A stretch of 64,000 bases of DNA from Mastigocoleus sp. MO_188.B34 (GTDB lineage: Bacteria > Cyanobacteriota > Cyanobacteriia > Cyanobacteriales > Nostocaceae). Location of the stretch: NCBI RefSeq assembly GCF_030065675.1, contig NZ_JASJDK010000012.1:1-64000 (forward strand), written 5' to 3'. Under the pieces are notes generated by a model. It saw nothing but the letters and a program-made list of their open reading frames with translations, had not been told where the DNA came from and ran no database searches. Below, piece after piece: positions 45,196 to 55,441 of the stretch. The translations under genes and the position numbers were made by a program. Positions within the stretch are counted from its first letter, which is position 1; every line of letters begins with the position of its first letter.

Positions 45196-46593
45196 TTAAT
45201 CTCCTCCCGCTTCCACAAGCTTACCAATGTTGAAATCTATTCTGGTCCAACCCTTAAGTTTTAATAAATTCTGTAAAAGTAACAAAGGAATTTGCCAGTG
45301 GTGCACCATCAAAAATGGCAATGGATCGTTGAGTTGATAAATTGCATCAGTTCCTCGCCAAATATTAACTAGCCAATTTCTTAATTGTGTTAAGGAACGA
45401 ATGCTAGTTAATCGCCAAATTTCGTGATACAACCAATATGTGGGTTTACTATTAATTAAAGGCTCGATAGGTTCTACTTGAGGTTGTTGACCTATATAAG
45501 CATTTGCGACTTCAGGATGATTATAAAAAGTGGTAATTGCTGAATGAGTTCTGGGATTACATTCAATGGCATAAACTTCGCCATCTTCTGCTTCAATAAA
45601 ATCAAAAGATAATTGTCCGGTAACCCCTAATTCTCCCAAGAAATGAGTTATCCATTCACGAATTTTACTATGTTTGATGTTTTCATAGTTCACCTGAAAT
45701 GCTGAAGATTCACAACAACAGTGCAACCTTACTTCACCATCACGCACTGTACTGTGGGTACAGTATTCTTTACCTGGAATAAATTCTTGCATTATCCAAG
45801 GCTTTTGAGGACTAATTGGTAAGCTTCTAACAAATGCTTCCGTTTGTTGCGGTGTATCGCAGGGAAGTTTGGTTAGATCTAAACGCCGGACAGAGTCATA
45901 AGGAATGCTTTTAAGGATATATTTACGAGTTTCACCACTGAAGTCAAAGTTAAGAACTTGTTCCGGAGCGGTAATTTTAAAAGATTTTGGTATGGATAAG
46001 CCCATACTACCTGCTCTTTGGCTAAAAGCAAATTTATCATCGAGCATTTCTGTTACTTCTACATCCAAGTGAAATACTTGACAATACTCAGAGATAACTG
46101 GCTTTGCTAGAGAATCATAGTAACTTGCAACTGGGCTAGTTACAGGGATATAAACATCTATATTTTCTTCTTTTATGATGTCAATTAAATTCTGAATGTA
46201 GGCTTGAGGGTTCTTTTGAGGAAAATCTGTAGTATAAAACTTATCTACAGCATTAGAGAAGCGGTGACCGGACAACCAGTATTTGTGTGTCTCTATTAAC
46301 ACTACTCTATGACCTGCAGCGTGGAAAGAGCGGGCTAGTTGCAAAGCCTTGGTCATTTTTCCGCCGCTAATCAAAATATTCTTTGGTTCTACGGCTTCGG
46401 AATCTATATTTTTACTTTTTATACCGAATCTTTGCAAAACTAAAGAGAATGTAACAATTAGAGCATTAAAGGGGAGCGCAAGCAGAAGAAGTCCCAAAGT
46501 AGCAATATTTTTCAGGATAACCTTTAAGTTTGCCTTCAAAGACATAGATGTTATTTTTTTATCAAAATCAGAGGAAAAAACAGATTGTGCCAT
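45196..46593 (-). CDS. mysC: ATP-grasp ligase MysC (mycosporine-glycine synthase)
   Basis: A 465-residue ATP-grasp enzyme that condenses 4-deoxygadusol with glycine to mycosporine-glycine. An N-terminal membrane-like helix (about 30-55, ATLGLLLLALPFNALIVTFSLV) is followed by the nucleotide-binding start LISGGKMTKALQLARSFHAAGH, the grasp core KYILKSIPYDSVRRLDLTK, WIMQEFIPGKEYCTHSTVRDG, FDFIEAEDGEVYAIECNPRTHSAI, and the C-terminal GWTRIDFNIGKLVEAGGD. ATG 46593 (MAQSVF) matches the start of the Anabaena homologue as I remember it; the TTG at 46617 is rejected. It is 360 bp after mysB and upstream of the NRPS. Confidence 0.93.
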   Translation of the reverse strand: MAQSVFSSDFDKKITSMSLKANLKVILKNIATLGLLLLALPFNALIVTFSLVLQRFGIKSKNIDSEAVEPKNILISGGKMTKALQLARSFHAAGHRVVLIETHKYWLSGHRFSNAVDKFYTTDFPQKNPQAYIQNLIDIIKEENIDVYIPVTSPVASYYDSLAKPVISEYCQVFHLDVEVTEMLDDKFAFSQRAGSMGLSIPKSFKITAPEQVLNFDFSGETRKYILKSIPYDSVRRLDLTKLPCDTPQQTEAFVRSLPISPQKPWIMQEFIPGKEYCTHSTVRDGEVRLHCCCESSAFQVNYENIKHSKIREWITHFLGELGVTGQLSFDFIEAEDGEVYAIECNPRTHSAITTFYNHPEVANAYIGQQPQVEPIEPLINSKPTYWLYHEIWRLTSIRSLTQLRNWLVNIWRGTDAIYQLNDPLPFLMVHHWQIPLLLLQNLLKLKGWTRIDFNIGKLVEAGGD

Positions 46594-46953
46594 AGGAGTG
46601 CAAAGGAAGGAGCGCAAAAGACTTCAGAAGTCGGGGGTGAGCAGACTAAGCAAGTCTCTTAGTCACAGTGCAAAGGTACAAGAAAAACCCATAAAAATGT
46701 GAGTTTTTTCGTGAACTGAGTCGCTTTTTGAGAGCAAAATACAGTACAAAACATAAATGGATTGAGAAGTTTGTGTGGGCAGATTTATTACCCATCACCT
46801 GAGAAAAAGCTAAATATGACAGAACCTAATTTTCTCAATCATTATCTGCAATAAAAGATTCGCGGAATAGGATTAGAGCCTGATTGACATCTCTACAAAG
46901 CTTTGATTAAAGCTTGAAGCTTAACCCTAACCCGCGAAATAAAACCAGCTAAA
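46594..46953. other. mysB-mysC spacer
   Basis: 360 bp inside the mys cluster with no ORF. It contains a small hairpin AAGCTTT-GATT-AAAGCTT near 46898. No T-run follows on the minus strand, so readthrough from mysB is possible. A separate mysC promoter cannot be excluded. Confidence 0.45.
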
Positions 46954-47790
46954 TTAGCTAATTCGACGAATGATAGTTAGACCATCACGTAGTGGTAACA
47001 AAACCTGCTCTACGCGGGTGTCAGCAGCAACAAATTCATTGAATTTAGCAATTGCTTCTCCATTGGGAGTTTGTCGATCTGCTTCTAAATAAACCTGTCC
47101 TTGGAGTAGAGTATTATCCACACAGATAAATCCAGAAGGAGTCAATAAATTTTTCTCCAACAAAGTTTGGAAGTACTGTATGTACTCTTTCTTATCGGCA
47201 TCAATAAACACAAAATCAAAGAATTCTCCTGCTGCAGCTAATTTATCGAGAGTTTCTAAGGCTGAGCCTACTTCTACTCGAATTTTGCTACCATCAGTTG
47301 ATTTTGCAAATTCTGCTTGCGCAAATTCTGCTGTATAGCGGTCAACTTCACAAGCGACTAATTCCCCATCTGCAGGTAAAGCTTCCGCCATCGCTAGCGC
47401 TGAATAACCGGTAAACATCCCGATTTCCAGAATTCTTTTGGCTTTAGTCATGTGAACAAACATTTTTAGAGTTTGTCCCTCTACATGACCGGAAAGCATT
47501 TCTTGCTCTAAATGACGGACAGTAGTTCCATCTTGAAAACGTTGATTCCATCCTTCCCGTGCAGTTTTAGTTGCAAGGGCTGTTAAAGCAGGTGACTCAC
47601 TTGTAGTACATCCTTCCAGATAAGGATCTAAACCCGCAGCTAACTGCCAAGCCTGTTCGAGATTCTGTTGAAATTCCGCAGGTAGATCTGTTTGTTCCTT
47701 AGCTGCTTTTACTAAACTTGCTAGTTGTTGAGCTAGAATTCCTACAGGTGTAACTGGTCTAGGGGCTGATGTTTGTAAAGTATTAGTCAT
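46954..47790 (-). CDS. mysB: O-methyltransferase MysB
   Basis: A 278-residue class I SAM-dependent O-methyltransferase of the caffeoyl-CoA type (conserved [48 protein letters not shown]). It acts on the product of MysA to give 4-deoxygadusol. It starts 4 nt before the end of mysA (ATGA overlap), indicating translational coupling. The aspartates of the metal site (DADKKEY, VDN) are present. Confidence 0.94.
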   Translation of the reverse strand: MTNTLQTSAPRPVTPVGILAQQLASLVKAAKEQTDLPAEFQQNLEQAWQLAAGLDPYLEGCTTSESPALTALATKTAREGWNQRFQDGTTVRHLEQEMLSGHVEGQTLKMFVHMTKAKRILEIGMFTGYSALAMAEALPADGELVACEVDRYTAEFAQAEFAKSTDGSKIRVEVGSALETLDKLAAAGEFFDFVFIDADKKEYIQYFQTLLEKNLLTPSGFICVDNTLLQGQVYLEADRQTPNGEAIAKFNEFVAADTRVEQVLLPLRDGLTIIRRIS

Positions 47791-49031
47791 GAATTTTCGC
47801 TTCCAACTAACTCAGGTTCTGCTTGATAGTTCATTGGATAAACATCTACACCCTCACCTGCACGAGGATAGTTTTTACAGATTTCTTTATGCGCAGCAAC
47901 AGCATCAGCTAATTCTTCCCGAGTAAAGTCATTAACAAAGAAACAGGTTCCAATAGGCTTGGGTACCGCAGCTCTTTGCTTACCATCTCTAGTAAGAGAA
48001 ATAGATTCGGTCGCGCGCCACAACAATTCTTCATCTAACAAAGGATGGTCCAGGGAAAGACCAATACGACTCATTAACCCAAGAATACGGTCCCGTTGTT
48101 CTGGGCTAATATAACCTCTCTTTTGGGCAATAGTTGCAGATAAGGCCATATCAATGTTAACTGCGTGACCGTGATAAATCGGTACCCGGGGGGCTAATTC
48201 TAGGGTTGGACTCCAAGTATGACCGTAAGCAATTACCCTATCCAAGTCTAATTCATGTAGATTTGGAACTTCCAATTCCAACATGGTTTTGATTGCTTCA
48301 TATGTAACCTTCTGTGCAACCTCTTTAATTTCAGGAGTCGCATCGATGTTACCAAAATGGGTACGAAGTAATTCTTTCCCATGCTCTTCCAATAAGTTAA
48401 AGACTTCTTCGTTGGCTACTACAGCTATCTTGACTAGCTCAGCCATACCGTTACGGACTTGTTCAGTTGGCAAAGTTCCTAAAAACGAGAAGTCAAGAAA
48501 TACTTTCTTGGAAGCATGATAAGCACCAAGACGATTTTTTAACTTCTTATGATTGACTGCAACCTTGATTGCGACGCTAGCATCAATTAAACCAATCAGC
48601 GTAGTTGGAATGCGAATATAGTTACTACGACGACGGTAAGCAGAACAAGCAAAACCTGTTACGTCCGTAACTAGCCCACCTCCGACTACTAATACGGGCT
48701 CCTTACGAACCAACTTGAAATCAACAAAAGCATCAACAATTTTAGAGAAAGTCTCGATACTCTTATTAGGTTCTGTAATCGTAACGGGAAAAACAGTGAG
48801 GTCAAGATTGTAATGTTGGAAGTATTCCTTAATCTGACTACCGTAGAACTTATTAACGTTAGCATCAATAACAGCTAAACAACGTCCAAATTCCTTATAT
48901 GTCTCTGCAAGTTCTGGATTTTTGATGTCAAATACCCCATTGACATATATCAGGCTAAATTCTATTTTTTCGTAACCTTCCACATGAAAAGCTGTATCAG
49001 TAGCCTCAAACTTTGACTGAACAATACTCAT
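47787..49031 (-). CDS. mysA: Desmethyl-4-deoxygadusol synthase MysA (sugar-phosphate cyclase)
   Basis: A 414-residue NAD/Zn-dependent cyclase of the dehydroquinate-synthase superfamily that converts sedoheptulose 7-phosphate (or a shikimate-route intermediate) to desmethyl-4-deoxygadusol. Visible features are the NAD site [21 protein letters not shown], the lysine-rich [16 protein letters not shown], metal ligands in [15 protein letters not shown], the AYGHTWSP histidine and YHGHAVNID, and the C-terminal [14 protein letters not shown] 49031 (MSIVQSKF) is chosen; AAAGG precedes it, and the longer frame to 49094 is not needed. It is the first gene of mysA-mysB-mysC-NRPS. Confidence 0.94.
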   Translation of the reverse strand: MSIVQSKFEATDTAFHVEGYEKIEFSLIYVNGVFDIKNPELAETYKEFGRCLAVIDANVNKFYGSQIKEYFQHYNLDLTVFPVTITEPNKSIETFSKIVDAFVDFKLVRKEPVLVVGGGLVTDVTGFACSAYRRRSNYIRIPTTLIGLIDASVAIKVAVNHKKLKNRLGAYHASKKVFLDFSFLGTLPTEQVRNGMAELVKIAVVANEEVFNLLEEHGKELLRTHFGNIDATPEIKEVAQKVTYEAIKTMLELEVPNLHELDLDRVIAYGHTWSPTLELAPRVPIYHGHAVNIDMALSATIAQKRGYISPEQRDRILGLMSRIGLSLDHPLLDEELLWRATESISLTRDGKQRAAVPKPIGTCFFVNDFTREELADAVAAHKEICKNYPRAGEGVDVYPMNYQAEPELVGSENS

Positions 49032-49754
49032 TATTGTTGACCTTTTAGATGACAGAAAATTATGATGACTGGTTTGATGTTGTTTTACTTGCAACTAATT
49101 GCAACGAAAACATAAACTAACGAAGCTTTTCTCGATAACAGGTGAAACTTTGTCAGTAATTTGTACCTAAATCTACCCCTTACTTTGATAAAGAAATAAG
49201 AGGTCAATATCCTAAATATTTCATTTCCAGTGAAGAGGTTTGCATAATAAAAATGCATGCTCTAATCTTTAAGCACATCTATCTCCATTTGCCAAATACA
49301 TTCATGTAAAGCCTGCATAGAATCCTAAGATTTCTGAAATTTTGTAGGATAATTCCATACCCTCATTCCTATTTACAAAACCCTGTTTTGTGCCGCTTTG
49401 CTTGCGAACGACAAGGAGTGATATGAACTGGAGATTGAATTGCCGACTAGTAGGAGCGGCTAACTTAACCACTCAGAAACCTGAGAAAAGTTTACAATTC
49501 TAAACATATCATCCTTTGAGGATTATTGCACAAAGATTAACGGCAATATTTTGAAAGTTATATCCTACTTGCTCTTGAATCTTTACCATAAGGCTTAGAG
49601 AAAATTCACCTTTCGGTATACCTATTCCTACATAATTGTATTTTGAATGAAATTATTGCTCATATGTAAACTTATGATACTAAAAGACTGGTCAAAATTC
49701 AGAATTAAAATTTGAATATTTTAAAATTATTGTGCGATTGCTTTGTCGATTAAC

Positions 49755-49865
49755 CTAGTGGTCTGTCCCATTAAATATGACAGGTTGGTTTGTCGTCAAA
49801 ATCCTCGTAGAGACGTTGCATGCAACGTCTCTACACTCCTCAAAATTAATGGGACAAAGCACTAG
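49755..49865. mobile_element. 111-bp CTAGTG-ended inverted-repeat element
   Basis: The left end CTAGTGGTCTGTCCCATTAA is the inverse of the right end TTAATGGGACAAAGCACTAG with two mismatches in 20 bp. The 28-bp perfect palindrome variant (GTAGAGACGTTGCA plus its inverse) is at 49807-49834. It is non-coding and lies 0.7 kb upstream of mysA. Confidence 0.8.
49807..49834. repeat. 28-bp perfect palindrome (GTAGAGACG family), variant copy
   Basis: The same outer arms GTAGAGACG/CGTCTCTAC as at 2420 and 13170, but the central ten bases are TTGCATGCAA instead of CGACATGTCG. Both arms changed together, so perfect pairing is kept. Confidence 0.85.
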
Positions 49866-50204
49866 ATTGGGACTCAAATAAATTGAAAATGTTCAAAATC
49901 TCAAGGATTCAAAATCTTAAAGAATAGAAAACTCAGAGCCAAACTCCTACTCTAATTAGAGCCCTGTCTATATTGTTAACACATCACGCGAACGATAAAG
50001 TATCTACCCATTAGCAAATTTTCATTGATTGTTGTAATCTAATTTAAGAAATAGCACGTAGAACCTGGATCAAAAAATAACCCCAACAACTTTTATGCTA
50101 AATAAAGCAGTAAAGTAAGTTGAGGGAATGATTATGTTTTGTCAAACAAATAAATAAGTTATCGACAAATGGAGTAATTTAGTAACATTTTCGAGTGAAG
50201 TGAA

Positions 50205-51473
50205 TTATTTACAGAACTCGTAAACAGCTAACAAACCATGAGCTGCACCTAAACCCTGTTGTAAATTCCATTCCAAATCTCTTAATAAGTAAGCGAGTTG
50301 GGGTTCTACTAAATTAGCTCTTGGATCGTCAAACTGAAGAAACTGAGTTTGATGTACGAGACGACGAATAATCCGGTTTGAGTTAAGGACAAGAGGTGGA
50401 TTCTGGATTTGTGGTTCTGCTTGGAGTTTTTCGATATTGCGCCATTCACTTAATGCTTCCATACAGCCATAGACAATAGAATTCCAAGCTGTTTGTAAAT
50501 TTTGAAAAAAGCGATTTAAATGGGTATACTGAGGATGAGGTTCATATTTAAAAATTAGTTGATTTAAGTCAGTACGGCAATTAGGTTCATACAATGAGTT
50601 GATTGCAGCCCTTAGAGACGGAGCTTTTGAATTATATTCCCGAGTATCAGTGTGACGACCAACGAAAATGGAGCGATCGCATAATGCGTATCTTCGAATT
50701 TTAACGGATTTATCCTCAGCGATTTTACTAATTAATTTTTCTAATTCTTCCCCTCCCCAATAACGGATCGGAAAAACTTCTACTTGTGCGCTAGCTCGGG
50801 TTTCGGGTGGATAGATATAGGACATGGAATAATTACGCATCTGGACTCCATCAGATCCCGAGTCACTCCAATAACAAGGCCATTCGTAGGAATACTTGCC
50901 TAACAAATCTGCTACAAAAATTGCCCGTTCCCCCATGTGTTGACAAATTCCCTCGATGAGATTGGATAGGGAAGCATCATTGAGGTGAGACAAAGAGCCG
51001 TAGGAAGAAATGTAAACATCATAGGGTGCTTCCTGGGAAGTCACAGGTAATCCATCATTGAGGTCGGCGACAACAAACTCGGCTTGTGAACTTTTGTTAT
51101 ACAGCGCCTTTGCTTTCGCAATCATCGCAGGACTGATATCTACACCTTTATAGGAAGCAATATTCGGATAATCTAATACCTTGTTAGAAATTACATCCAA
51201 AGTTGTTGAAGTCTGCGGTAATGTCGTTAAAATATTTAAGCCTTCTCCTGCTCCACAGCCCAAGTCCATTACCCGAATTCCTTGGCTCGAGCTTTTTTTG
51301 TATTCGTACAGTTCTTGAATAAATGGGCTGAGAACGCAACGAGTATATTTATCTTCCCAATTTCGTCTCACGTAGTCTTGTTTGCCGAATTGATAAGAGT
51401 TACGGCGATCGTAGGCTCCTACCGCTACAGCTTTTGCATAGTTGCTCAAAATGCTCTCTTGATCGATTTTCAT
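50205..51473 (-). CDS. Class I SAM-dependent methyltransferase upstream of the mys cluster
   Basis: A 422-residue protein. The N-terminal half is a class I methyltransferase (about residues 25-270) with motif I VMDLGCGAGEGLNIL, motif II region YKGVDISPAMIAKAKALY and FVVADLNDGLP. The C-terminal ~130 residues are helical (LNRFFQNLQTAWNSIVYGCMEALSEWRN, LAYLLRDLEWNLQQGLG) and unlike standard methyltransferases. The substrate is unknown. It is on the same strand as mysA but 1.17 kb upstream, so a role in modifying mycosporines is only a possibility. It starts at ATG 51473 without a clear ribosome site. Confidence 0.75.
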   Translation of the reverse strand: MKIDQESILSNYAKAVAVGAYDRRNSYQFGKQDYVRRNWEDKYTRCVLSPFIQELYEYKKSSSQGIRVMDLGCGAGEGLNILTTLPQTSTTLDVISNKVLDYPNIASYKGVDISPAMIAKAKALYNKSSQAEFVVADLNDGLPVTSQEAPYDVYISSYGSLSHLNDASLSNLIEGICQHMGERAIFVADLLGKYSYEWPCYWSDSGSDGVQMRNYSMSYIYPPETRASAQVEVFPIRYWGGEELEKLISKIAEDKSVKIRRYALCDRSIFVGRHTDTREYNSKAPSLRAAINSLYEPNCRTDLNQLIFKYEPHPQYTHLNRFFQNLQTAWNSIVYGCMEALSEWRNIEKLQAEPQIQNPPLVLNSNRIIRRLVHQTQFLQFDDPRANLVEPQLAYLLRDLEWNLQQGLGAAHGLLAVYEFCK

Positions 51474-51986
51474 AATTCAAGGAGTATTTTTGATGTGGTT
51501 TGTAGAATTTATGACACAACCAATTTAAATGATTTTTTGCAAATTTCAAAATTTAAATTTCAAAGGCTAGAACTTTAGCTTGTCTAATTTCAGTTCTTAA
51601 ATCTTGAAATCTTAACAACTGATACTTTTAACAATTTAGAATTATCATAAAAATTTAGGTATAACTCTAAATTCTTATTTATGAAATACAGTAATATTCA
51701 TTGATTAACTAGGAATAATCAAGATTTTTCTGAATAATCTTTTTTATTTTATGTAGGCAATCTAATAATTATATAACTTATAAAAATATTTGAAATCATT
51801 CGAAATGAATAATTTTAGAAGAATTGATCAGAAAAAATTACGCTGAAATTTTTTGAGGGTTTAAAGAATTTAATGACTTAAATAATTTGCTGATGTTTAA
51901 AAACTGTAAACAAAAACAGTAAGTAACAGCTGTAAGATTATTTTTGATTGATGAGGGTAAATAATTTACAGAAAGTAAAGTAAGAT
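51474..51986. other. Spacer without recognisable features
   Basis: About 510 bp of very AT-rich DNA between the methyltransferase start and the petA terminator. No ORF, RNA or repeat family is recognised. Confidence 0.4.
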
Positions 51987-52021
51987 AAAAAATAAAAAAA
52001 CAGACAGACTTTTTGTCTGCC
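51987..52021 (-). terminator. Intrinsic terminator of petC-petA
   Basis: On the minus strand GGGCAGACAAAAAGTCTGTCTG folds (CAGACA with TGTCTG) and is followed by TTTTTTTATTTTTTATC, a strong T-run. It starts about 33 bp after the petA stop codon. Confidence 0.8.
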
Positions 52022-52053
52022 CGAAAATGATATATTAAAAATAATTCTGCTTG

Positions 52054-53055
52054 CTAGAAATTCATTTCTGCAGCTTGAACCTTCTCAACTTGTTTCTTCT
52101 TGAGGACTAGCATGATTTGAGCCATCATTACCAAGCAAATAAATGCTACTAATCCGATAATTCTATTACTGCTTTGCAATACAATTTCTGCATCCATTTG
52201 ACCAAATCCACCCATGTTGGGATCATTGGTCAAAGGCTCACCTGCAGCAACTTCTTGACCTTCAGAAACAATTAATTCTGGACCAGCAGGAATTGTATCA
52301 AATACAACTTCTCCAGACTTGGTCTGGATATTTACTGTATATTTGACGCTGCCGTACTCATCTTCTTCTTTCGCAATCTGACTAATGGTACCAGCAGCAG
52401 AAGCAGTGTAAACAGTGTTATTGCTTTTCTCTCCGGTAGGGTAAACCTGTCCGCGTCCGCGATTACCACCTACGTGAACTGAATACTTACCAAATTGAAT
52501 GTTTTTATCTGTAGCGGGATTAGGAGAAAGAACAGGGAAAACAATTTCCTGATATTGTTCGCCTGGTAAAGGTCCAACAATAACAACATTTTGCTTGTCT
52601 TCGCTGTAAGGCTGGTAGTACAATCCCCCAATCTCTTCCTTCATTTTTTCTGGAATACGATCCTCGGGAGCGATTTTAAAGCCTTCTGGTAGCATTAACA
52701 CAGCACCAACGTTCAAACCAACTTTTGAACCATCAGCACCTACTTGTTGAATGCTAGTGTCATAGGGAACTTTTACTACTGCTTTAAATACACTGTCAGG
52801 TAGTACCGCCTGAGGTACTTCAACTTGTGTGGGCTTTTGTGCTAAATGACAGTTAGCGCAAACAATTCTTCCAGTAGGTTCCCGGGGAGTTTCTGGATAG
52901 GTTTGTTGCGCCCAAAAAGGATAAGCAACGGCTGCTTGCGGTGATGCGAAATCGCTAGTGAAGAAAATTGCCACTGTAGCGATCGCAACTAATAATGTTT
53001 TAGCGAACCAAGACGCGCTGCGAGTTAATCTCGCGGTTTTACAGACGTTTCTCAT
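52054..53055 (-). CDS. petA: Apocytochrome f (PetA)
   Basis: A 333-residue precursor of the c-type cytochrome of the b6f complex, which passes electrons to plastocyanin or cytochrome c6. A signal peptide (about 1-44, ending AAVA) precedes the mature N-terminus [18 protein letters not shown]; its Tyr1 amino group is a heme ligand. The heme motif CANCH follows. The lumenal large and small domains and one C-terminal TM helix (about 297-318, [20 protein letters not shown]) with a short stromal tail complete it. It is downstream of petC on the minus strand (112-bp gap). Confidence 0.97.
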   Translation of the reverse strand: MRNVCKTARLTRSASWFAKTLLVAIATVAIFFTSDFASPQAAVAYPFWAQQTYPETPREPTGRIVCANCHLAQKPTQVEVPQAVLPDSVFKAVVKVPYDTSIQQVGADGSKVGLNVGAVLMLPEGFKIAPEDRIPEKMKEEIGGLYYQPYSEDKQNVVIVGPLPGEQYQEIVFPVLSPNPATDKNIQFGKYSVHVGGNRGRGQVYPTGEKSNNTVYTASAAGTISQIAKEEDEYGSVKYTVNIQTKSGEVVFDTIPAGPELIVSEGQEVAAGEPLTNDPNMGGFGQMDAEIVLQSSNRIIGLVAFICLVMMAQIMLVLKKKQVEKVQAAEMNF

Positions 53056-53167
53056 CTCTATAAGGACAATGATTCTCTATTTCCGATCGAGTTAAAACAA
53101 TAAATACCTTGGTTTTCAGACTTCGAGTTTAGCTCCAAGTTGAAACCTAATTTCCGATCTCCCATTC

Positions 53168-53707
53168 TTAAGCCCACCAAGGCTCTTCACCGGTACGGAA
53201 ATCGGTTTCCGTCCAAGGACTTAAAACAATACTTTCGTCTTCAACTTTGGCATGGGCGAGTGCCAAAGAACGAGGTGCAGGACCTCTAACGACTTTACCT
53301 GTGGCATCATACTGGGAACCGTGACAAGGACATTTGAACTTGTTCTCAGCAACATTCCAAGGTACAACACAACCTAAGTGAGTGCAAATAGCATTGATTC
53401 CATAATCGGTAATTGCTTCTTTGCTTTCCACCACAATATAGGTTGGATCTCCTTTGAGTCCCTGAACTAAAGTGCGATCGCCCACATTATGGCTTTCCAG
53501 AAACTCGCTGATTTTAATGTTATTTCCCAGCGCGTCTTTAGCGGTTGTTCCGCCACCACCTCCACCTGTAGCCGGAGGAATAAAGTACTTAACAACAGGA
53601 TACAATGCTCCTAGAGCTACCCCGGTGACAGTACCAAAGGTGAGAAGATTCATGAACTGACGACGCCCCATATCGGGCACATCTACTGATTCCGAAAATT
53701 GAGCCAT
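53168..53707 (-). CDS. petC: Rieske iron-sulfur protein of the b6f complex (PetC)
   Basis: A 179-residue protein with one N-terminal TM helix (about 17-40, [20 protein letters not shown]) that serves as an uncleaved anchor. A glycine hinge ([13 protein letters not shown]) and the soluble Rieske domain follow, with 2Fe-2S ligands in CTHLGC and CPCHGS. It passes electrons from plastoquinol to cytochrome f. It is the first gene of petC-petA; the DUF3067 gene diverges from it. Cyanobacteria may have other petC genes; linkage to petA marks this as the main copy. Confidence 0.97.
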   Translation of the reverse strand: MAQFSESVDVPDMGRRQFMNLLTFGTVTGVALGALYPVVKYFIPPATGGGGGGTTAKDALGNNIKISEFLESHNVGDRTLVQGLKGDPTYIVVESKEAITDYGINAICTHLGCVVPWNVAENKFKCPCHGSQYDATGKVVRGPAPRSLALAHAKVEDESIVLSPWTETDFRTGEEPWWA

Positions 53708-53935
53708 AACCTACACGTTCAATCTGTATTTTGTTAACAATTATGACTTGAGTTCTAAATAATTGAGAAACTCTTGTCTAAGCCGAGATAAACAACCCCT
53801 CAAATACGCCAGAATTAACTTTTCCAAGATATTCCTAGCATTTTTGTTAGCATTACATTTCTTTATACTCTTATCATACTTGAGTTATGGAACTTAACAT
53901 CATAACTAAAAATTAAAATATAATTGGGGGAAGTT

Positions 53936-54244
53936 ATGACAGGAAAGGAATTACGCGAGCTACTGATTGATAAGTGGGGATACTCATATGATGTTCAGTT
54001 GCGGCGCACTCAAGGGAAAATATTTGTTCAGGTAATGTGGAAGTATCTGGAGCAGGCTTCTTTCCCTTTAAGCGAATCTGAATACGAAGAGCACCTGGAT
54101 AGTGTAGCTGATTATTTAAATAGTTTGGGTAGTAGCATTCAGGTTCAGAATTTTATTCAAGAGACACGAGAACGTCCTCGATTGGGTAAGGCTGTAAGTA
54201 TACCACTAGATTTAGGAGAACGTGCTGCTGAGTGGCTTTTGTGA
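53936..54244 (+). CDS. DUF3067 family protein
   Basis: A 102-residue acidic cytosolic protein (MTGKELRELLIDKWGYSYDVQ, LSESEYEEHLDSVADYLN, ending LDLGERAAEWLL) of a family restricted to cyanobacteria and plastids. ATG 53936 has GGGGGAAG upstream and is preferred to TTG 53924. It is transcribed divergently from petC, a common position for the family, which hints at a photosynthesis-related role; the function is unknown. Confidence 0.83.
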   Translation: MTGKELRELLIDKWGYSYDVQLRRTQGKIFVQVMWKYLEQASFPLSESEYEEHLDSVADYLNSLGSSIQVQNFIQETRERPRLGKAVSIPLDLGERAAEWLL

Positions 54245-54267
54245 ATAAAACTATCGGCGTTCAAATC

Positions 54268-54676
54268 AATGGGTAATGGGTAATGGGTAATGGGTAATGA
54301 GAGTATCTTCCTATTGTTTTGATGACGCTTGGCAACTGAACACTTTATTGATTTAAATTATTAATATCTTAAATTTTCCTCGGTAATTGATTGATAAGCT
54401 TCTAGCATATTCTGACCAGTTAAAAGGCGACACTTTTAGATGCGTAGTTCTCAGCGCTAGCCACTAACATCACTCATTACTCCTAACCTATTACCCCTTA
54501 CTCATTACCCATTACTCATTACTTACTCATTACTTACTTACTCATTACTTACTCATTACTTACTCATTACTTACTCATTACTTACTCATTACCCATTACT
54601 CATTACTCATTACCCATTACTCATTACCCATTACTCATTACTCATTACTCATTACTTACTTATTACTCATTATTTA
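54268..54676. repeat. Heptamer arrays abutting the purN 3' end
   Basis: GGTAATG heptamers at about 54268-54297. A ~200-bp array of TACTCAT/TACCCAT/TACTTAC heptamers runs from about 54471 to the purN stop codon, and the last purN codons (Ser-Lys-Lys) look derived from it. No gene lies in 54245-54676. Confidence 0.85.
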
Positions 54677-55321
54677 TTACTTCTTACTTCCCAAACTAGC
54701 CGCTAAAGCGATCGCCTGGGGTAAAATTCTGTGTTCTTCAACCTGAATTCTGGCATGCAGTTTTTCCGAACTATCACCTGAAAGTACAGGAACTGCAGCT
54801 TGCATTAAAATTGGTCCACTATCCATCTCTAATGCCACTAAATGGACAGTGCAACCGGTAATTTTAACCCCTGACTTCAAAGCTTGTTCGACAGCTTTAA
54901 GACCTTTAAAACTTGGTAGTAAACTGGGATGAATATTAATTATTTGGCTGGGAAAAGCTTCAATTAATACTGGCGTAACTAAACGCATCCAACCAGCCAT
55001 AATTACCCATTCCACATCCCATTGGCGTAGTTGTTGCACAATTTTAGTGTCAAAATCTTCACGACTTTTATAGTTGCGATGATTTATTAACACCGTAGGT
55101 ACAGAATATTTTTCTGCCCTGGTTGCAACATAAGCTCCTGGATTGTTGTAAATCAAAATCTGGATTTGGGCGTTTAATTGCTGATTCCGTATTGCTTTGC
55201 TAACTGCCTCAAAATTGCTACCGTTACCAGATGCCATAATTCCTAACTTTAAAGTTTGACCAGAAGTGGACAAATTAACATTAGGAGATATTAAGCTGGG
55301 GGTAATCGATTGGATACTCAT
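54677..55321 (-). CDS. purN: Phosphoribosylglycinamide formyltransferase (PurN)
   Basis: A 214-residue enzyme of de novo purine synthesis, transferring the formyl group of 10-formyl-THF to GAR. An ~20-residue lead is followed by the GAR-binding LGIMASGNGSNFEAV. The catalytic Asn-His-Asp set lies in NIHPSLLPSFKGLKA (Asn and His) and ALEMDSGPILMQA (Asp). Full length for the family. The C-terminal ~5 codons merge with an adjacent heptamer array. It starts at ATG 55321; an internal start near the second Met is possible but would remove only part of the lead. Confidence 0.95.
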   Translation of the reverse strand: MSIQSITPSLISPNVNLSTSGQTLKLGIMASGNGSNFEAVSKAIRNQQLNAQIQILIYNNPGAYVATRAEKYSVPTVLINHRNYKSREDFDTKIVQQLRQWDVEWVIMAGWMRLVTPVLIEAFPSQIINIHPSLLPSFKGLKAVEQALKSGVKITGCTVHLVALEMDSGPILMQAAVPVLSGDSSEKLHARIQVEEHRILPQAIALAASLGSKK

Positions 55322-55441
55322 TTCAATTTCTATTTAGGATAGAAGCAAGGGAAAAATAATACGAAACATTCAATAAATACAATGAATTGAGATTATTCTT
55401 GACCTTGCTTAGTTAAAAATATTTTTCAGTTTTGGCTCAAA

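Larger units (their letters stand above)
49032..50204. other. 1.17-kb spacer between methyltransferase gene and mysA
   Basis: Contains the 111-bp CTAGTG-ended element (49755-49865). The remainder is AT-rich with no ORF. The mysA promoter must lie between 49032 and about 49750; I could not identify it with confidence. The gap separates the upstream methyltransferase gene from the mys operon, so cotranscription is unlikely. Confidence 0.5.

Noticed and set aside
54471-54676. CRISPR array
   Set aside because: The repeats are contiguous 7-mers with no spacers, and no cas genes are present.
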